Below are positions 6,163 through 8,978 of a DNA stretch of 8,978 nt, piece after piece. A program made the position numbers and the translations under genes. Source of the DNA: Bryobacteraceae bacterium (GTDB taxonomy: Bacteria > Acidobacteriota > Terriglobia > Bryobacterales > Bryobacteraceae); contig JASHWA010000182.1 of assembly GCA_030044325.1 (NCBI GenBank), positions 1 through 8,978 of the forward strand, given 5' to 3'. Under the pieces are notes generated by a model. It had not been told where the DNA came from. It did not search any database and saw nothing but the letters and a program-made list of their open reading frames with translations. How positions within the stretch are numbered: position 1 is the stretch's first letter; the number at the start of each line of letters is the position of its first letter.

Positions 6163-7482
6163 TCAGCTCGTCGCGAGCAGGGCTTGCAATCCCGCAAATC
6201 GTGAGCGGATTTCGCCCATTTCGTTTTCATCCAGCTTTTCGGCGCAACCGGCCACCACGCGCCCCGCCCGCTCCATCACGATGCGGCGAATTACGCGATC
6301 TTCGGTGGTGCGCGCGATATCGCCGAGGCCGCGCAGCATTCGCAGGCTCACCGCGGCGTCGCTCTTCGAGTACATCCGGATCTGCTCGAAAGCCGAATCG
6401 AGCAGACGCTCGAAATTCATCCAGGGAATGTAGACGCGCAGGTTTCCGGGAGGGTCGTACATGCCGGACTCGGCCGGATCGCGCGCGGCCACGCGAATCA
6501 TGAGCCGGCTCAACTGGTCCACACAATTGATGGCCGTGCTGGGATCGTTGACGGCGGGCGAAATGGCCTTGAGCGCGATATCGACGATGAGCAGGAGCCC
6601 GAATTCAACGTCCTGTTGCAAAGTTCTCGAAGGGCCGAAATCGAAGGCCGCGAGGATTGCGGCGATCCATTCGGGGGCGGCGCGGTCGGCGCGCGAGATC
6701 ATCAGCAGCGGGACGCCTTGCGGAACGAAATGCCCCACCCGGCGCAGCACGCGAATCTTGATGTGACGCGACTTGGCGAGCGCGGTCAGCCGCTTCACGT
6801 CGACAAAGCGGATATAGCCGGATTCCGGATTGGGGACGGTCAGCTCCCACTTCAGATCGTCCACGCGCTCGTCGATCAAGGTTTGATTCGGATTGCGCGG
6901 CCAGGGCATCACGTCGTCGATCACCACTTCGGTTTCCGACGCAATTTTGTCGACGATCTGGTTGACGCTGATCGCCTGGGAGATATGGTGGATGAAAAAC
7001 AGCAGCCAGGCCACGCAGGTGAGCGCCAGCAGCATCGCGCCGAGTACGGTGGCCACCGGCGCGAACGGGCGCGGCTGCGAGTGCGCGGCGGGAAGCGCGG
7101 CCATGCAGTAGGAAAAGGTTCCGAGAAAAATCCCCAGCGTCCACTGCGTGACGCCGTCGCGCGCGAATCCCAGAATTATGCGCGGAGAAAACTGCATGGA
7201 TGCGAGCGTGAGGGTCATCAGCAGAATCGCGAAAACGATGGAGACGACCGTCATGATGGAGCCGCCGATCGCCGCCAGAATCACCTGCGCGCTCTGCGGA
7301 TCGGCGTGGGAAGGGAAGACCGCGCGCGGCACCCACGCGCTGAGCACCGGGAATTCTTCTTCGAGCCAGGAAAACAGCGCGCCCGCGCATCCCAGGGCAA
7401 GCGCGATCGCCAGCGGCCGGACCAGAAATCCGCCGCGGAGATTGTACATCACATGATGGAACAGCAAGGGCAGCCGCTTCAT
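6163..7482 (-). CDS. DUF2254 family integral membrane protein
   Basis: A 439-residue protein matching DUF2254 in length and pattern. Four transmembrane segments are visible at about 22-40, 66-94, 113-133 and 143-167. Family landmarks are SMQFSPR (95-101) after the second helix, FIHHISQAI (163-171) at the end of the fourth, and the long signature RTLQQDVEFG (286-295) followed by AISPAVNDPSTA (306-317). The soluble C-terminal half, from about 170, is predicted to be mainly cytoplasmic or periplasmic mixed helix/sheet. The molecular function of DUF2254 is not established as far as I know. The gene starts 20 bp after the permease stop and has no visible ribosome-binding site, which suggests co-transcription with the permease. 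The MBL-fold gene follows after 44 bp. Confidence 0.9.
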   Translation of the reverse strand: MKRLPLLFHHVMYNLRGGFLVRPLAIALALGCAGALFSWLEEEFPVLSAWVPRAVFPSHADPQSAQVILAAIGGSIMTVVSIVFAILLMTLTLASMQFSPRIILGFARDGVTQWTLGIFLGTFSYCMAALPAAHSQPRPFAPVATVLGAMLLALTCVAWLLFFIHHISQAISVNQIVDKIASETEVVIDDVMPWPRNPNQTLIDERVDDLKWELTVPNPESGYIRFVDVKRLTALAKSRHIKIRVLRRVGHFVPQGVPLLMISRADRAAPEWIAAILAAFDFGPSRTLQQDVEFGLLLIVDIALKAISPAVNDPSTAINCVDQLSRLMIRVAARDPAESGMYDPPGNLRVYIPWMNFERLLDSAFEQIRMYSKSDAAVSLRMLRGLGDIARTTEDRVIRRIVMERAGRVVAGCAEKLDENEMGEIRSRFAGLQALLATS

Positions 7483-7502
7483 CGCGATTGTTCAAGTGTA
7501 TG

Positions 7503-8978
7503 TTAGTCGCGGGTGAGCACGCGCGCCGGATCGATGCGCGCGGCGCGGATCGCCGGGATCAGCGCGGCTGCGGCGCTCAACGCGAGCACCGCGATGGCTC
7601 CGCACACATACGCGGCCGGACCGGGCGCGGCGGGAATCCATCCGCCCATGGCGCGCTGGGCTCCCCATGCGGCGGCGCAGCCGATCGCGACGCCGATCGC
7701 CGCCACGCGCGCTCCGCGGATGAGCAGGAGACTCGCGATCATGGACGGCCGCGCGCCGAGCGCCATCCGGATTCCGATTTCGCGGCGGCGCGCGACCACG
7801 GACTGGGCGATGACGCCGTACAATCCCGCCAGCGCCAGCCCCAGTCCCGCGATGCCGGTCATGACCATCATTTCGAGCGCGAGGCGGGCGTGAAACGTCG
7901 CGCCGCGCGTGAGATATTCGCTCGCCGGCCGAACTTCGCTCACCGGTTGCCCCGGATCGATCGCGCGGATCTGGGCGACGATCGCGCGCGCCTGCGCCGC
8001 GGGGTCTCCGGACGTTTCGACATGCAGCACCATGCGCGAGGCGTAATTCTGCGAAAACGGGAGGTAAAGAAACGGGCGCGGCGCTTCGCCGGCCGAGAAA
8101 TATTTGGCCGTTCGCGCGACACCGATCACTTCAAGCGTCCGGCCGTTCATTCGAAAGGTGGATAGGACGCGTTTTGCCAGCTCCTGATTCACGATGCCGA
8201 CCGGCGGGCTATCCGCGGTATCGCGACCGTCGAAGGCGCGCCCGCTTTCGAGTGGAATGCGCAGCAGGTCAAAATAATCCGGCGTAACGATGTTGATCCA
8301 GACGGTGGAAGGCTCTGTCTCGCCCGGAATTTCGATCTGCCGCTGCGCTCCCGTGAATCCGAGCGGCGCGGATTGTGCGAGCGCCGCGCTGCGAATGCCG
8401 GGCATGGTCCGCACGCGCTCCAAAACCTGATCGTAAAAGACGCGCGCTTGCGACTGGTGGTAGCCGGCCTGAGCGGGATCGAGCGCAAGGGTGAGCACGT
8501 GATCGGTCCGGAAGCCGGGATTCATGTGTGAAACCGCGGCAACCGTGCGGGCGAGCGAGAATGCCAGGATCGCGAGCGCTGCAGCGAGCGCGATCTCCGC
8601 GGCGACCAGCACGTCGCGGCCGCGGGTGCGCTTTTTTTTCGGAGCGCGCGCCGGAATCGTCCCGAAAATGAGCGTCGCGAGTGCGGCTGCGGCCACGATC
8701 ACCAGCGCCGTGCGGCCGTCCGCGCGGGCCGCGATCGCGAAGGGAAGATCGCTCGGAAGCGTGGCCGCATGTTGAACCAGGCGCATCGCGGCCCACGCGA
8801 GAGCGAATCCGGCGACCGCTGCGAGCGATGAAATGGCCGCGCCTTGCGCCAGGTTTTCGGCGAGCAGTATGCGGCGGGTCGCGCCCAGGGCGATTTTGAG
8901 CGCGGTATCGGCGGCTCGCGCCTGCGCGCGCATGGCCACCAGCGCGGCGGCATTGGCGCAGGCGACCGTCGCAACCAG
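7503..8978 (-). CDS. ADOP-type FtsX/MacB-like permease (C-terminal part)
   Basis: The frame is open from the right edge to the TAA at 7503, so 491 residues of what is normally a protein of about 800 are present and the 5' end is missing. The first residues, LVATVACANAAALVAM, are the first FtsX domain's helix, continuing to KIALGATRR. Then come helices at about 44-66 and 89-106. A basic cytosolic linker (KKKRTRGRD, about 114-122) leads to the second half: helix about 123-149, and a large periplasmic MacB-core domain (about 150-365) with MNPGFRTDHVLTL, TPDYFDLLRIPLESGR and PFLYLPFSQ. The final FtsX domain has three helices (about 368-391, 412-440, 455-477) and RRREIGIRMALGA. It ends AARIDPARVLTRD, typical of the family. 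Such permeases usually lack an adjacent ATPase, and none is seen here. The substrate is unknown. The first FtsX repeat deviates from the usual NVANLLLARA...RE motif. Confidence 0.9.
   Translation of the reverse strand: MVATVACANAAALVAMRAQARAADTALKIALGATRRILLAENLAQGAAISSLAAVAGFALAWAAMRLVQHAATLPSDLPFAIAARADGRTALVIVAAAALATLIFGTIPARAPKKKRTRGRDVLVAAEIALAAALAILAFSLARTVAAVSHMNPGFRTDHVLTLALDPAQAGYHQSQARVFYDQVLERVRTMPGIRSAALAQSAPLGFTGAQRQIEIPGETEPSTVWINIVTPDYFDLLRIPLESGRAFDGRDTADSPPVGIVNQELAKRVLSTFRMNGRTLEVIGVARTAKYFSAGEAPRPFLYLPFSQNYASRMVLHVETSGDPAAQARAIVAQIRAIDPGQPVSEVRPASEYLTRGATFHARLALEMMVMTGIAGLGLALAGLYGVIAQSVVARRREIGIRMALGARPSMIASLLLIRGARVAAIGVAIGCAAAWGAQRAMGGWIPAAPGPAAYVCGAIAVLALSAAAALIPAIRAARIDPARVLTRD

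Noticed and set aside
6616..7506. A 296-codon plus-strand open frame opposite DUF2254
   Set aside because: Its product is rich in Arg, His, Asp and Gln without hydrophobic core pattern, as expected for the reverse of a GC-rich membrane-protein gene.

Overview
The window is GC-rich bacterial DNA, densely coding, and most likely comes from an acidobacterium of the Bryobacterales/Solibacter type. The main pointer is the C-terminal part of a duplicated FtsX/MacB-type permease (the ADOP family, strongly expanded in Acidobacteria) at the right edge. The codon choice and the DUF2254, SPOR and kinesin-light-chain-like TPR proteins agree with this. The assignment is inference from family content; there is no rRNA or other phylogenetic marker in the window.

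Layout. At the left edge (1-159, minus) is the N-terminus of an acyl-CoA dehydrogenase that looks like glutaryl-CoA dehydrogenase. A 126-bp divergent control region with two inverted repeats separates it from a plus-strand pair: a YggS/PLPBP-type PLP-homeostasis protein (286-954) and a GT4-like glycosyltransferase (951-2060). That pair overlaps by four bases (GTGA), so they are very probably co-transcribed and translationally coupled. The pair converges on a long minus-strand block, with stop codons only 17 bp apart.

The minus-strand block runs from the right edge to 2078. In transcription order it holds the ADOP-like permease (partial), a DUF2254 membrane protein 20 bp downstream, a metallo-beta-lactamase-fold protein 44 bp further on, an ABHD18-like alpha/beta hydrolase after about 150 bp, an exported TPR-repeat protein after 166 bp, and a single-pass membrane protein with a SPOR domain 33 bp after that. 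The close spacing suggests at least two transcription units: permease-DUF2254-MBL (perhaps with the hydrolase), and TPR-SPOR.

The two wider gaps on the minus strand (3965-4130 and 5196-5344) hold no gene. Each contains unusual low-complexity or repeated sequence.

The most notable point is the MBL-fold protein (5345-6118). It keeps the UlaG-like framework, but every metal-ligand position I can align is substituted, so it looks like an inactive-site member of a metalloenzyme family. It sits in a cluster with a hydrolase whose catalytic triad appears intact. I found no CRISPR array, tRNA, rRNA, insertion sequence or phage gene.
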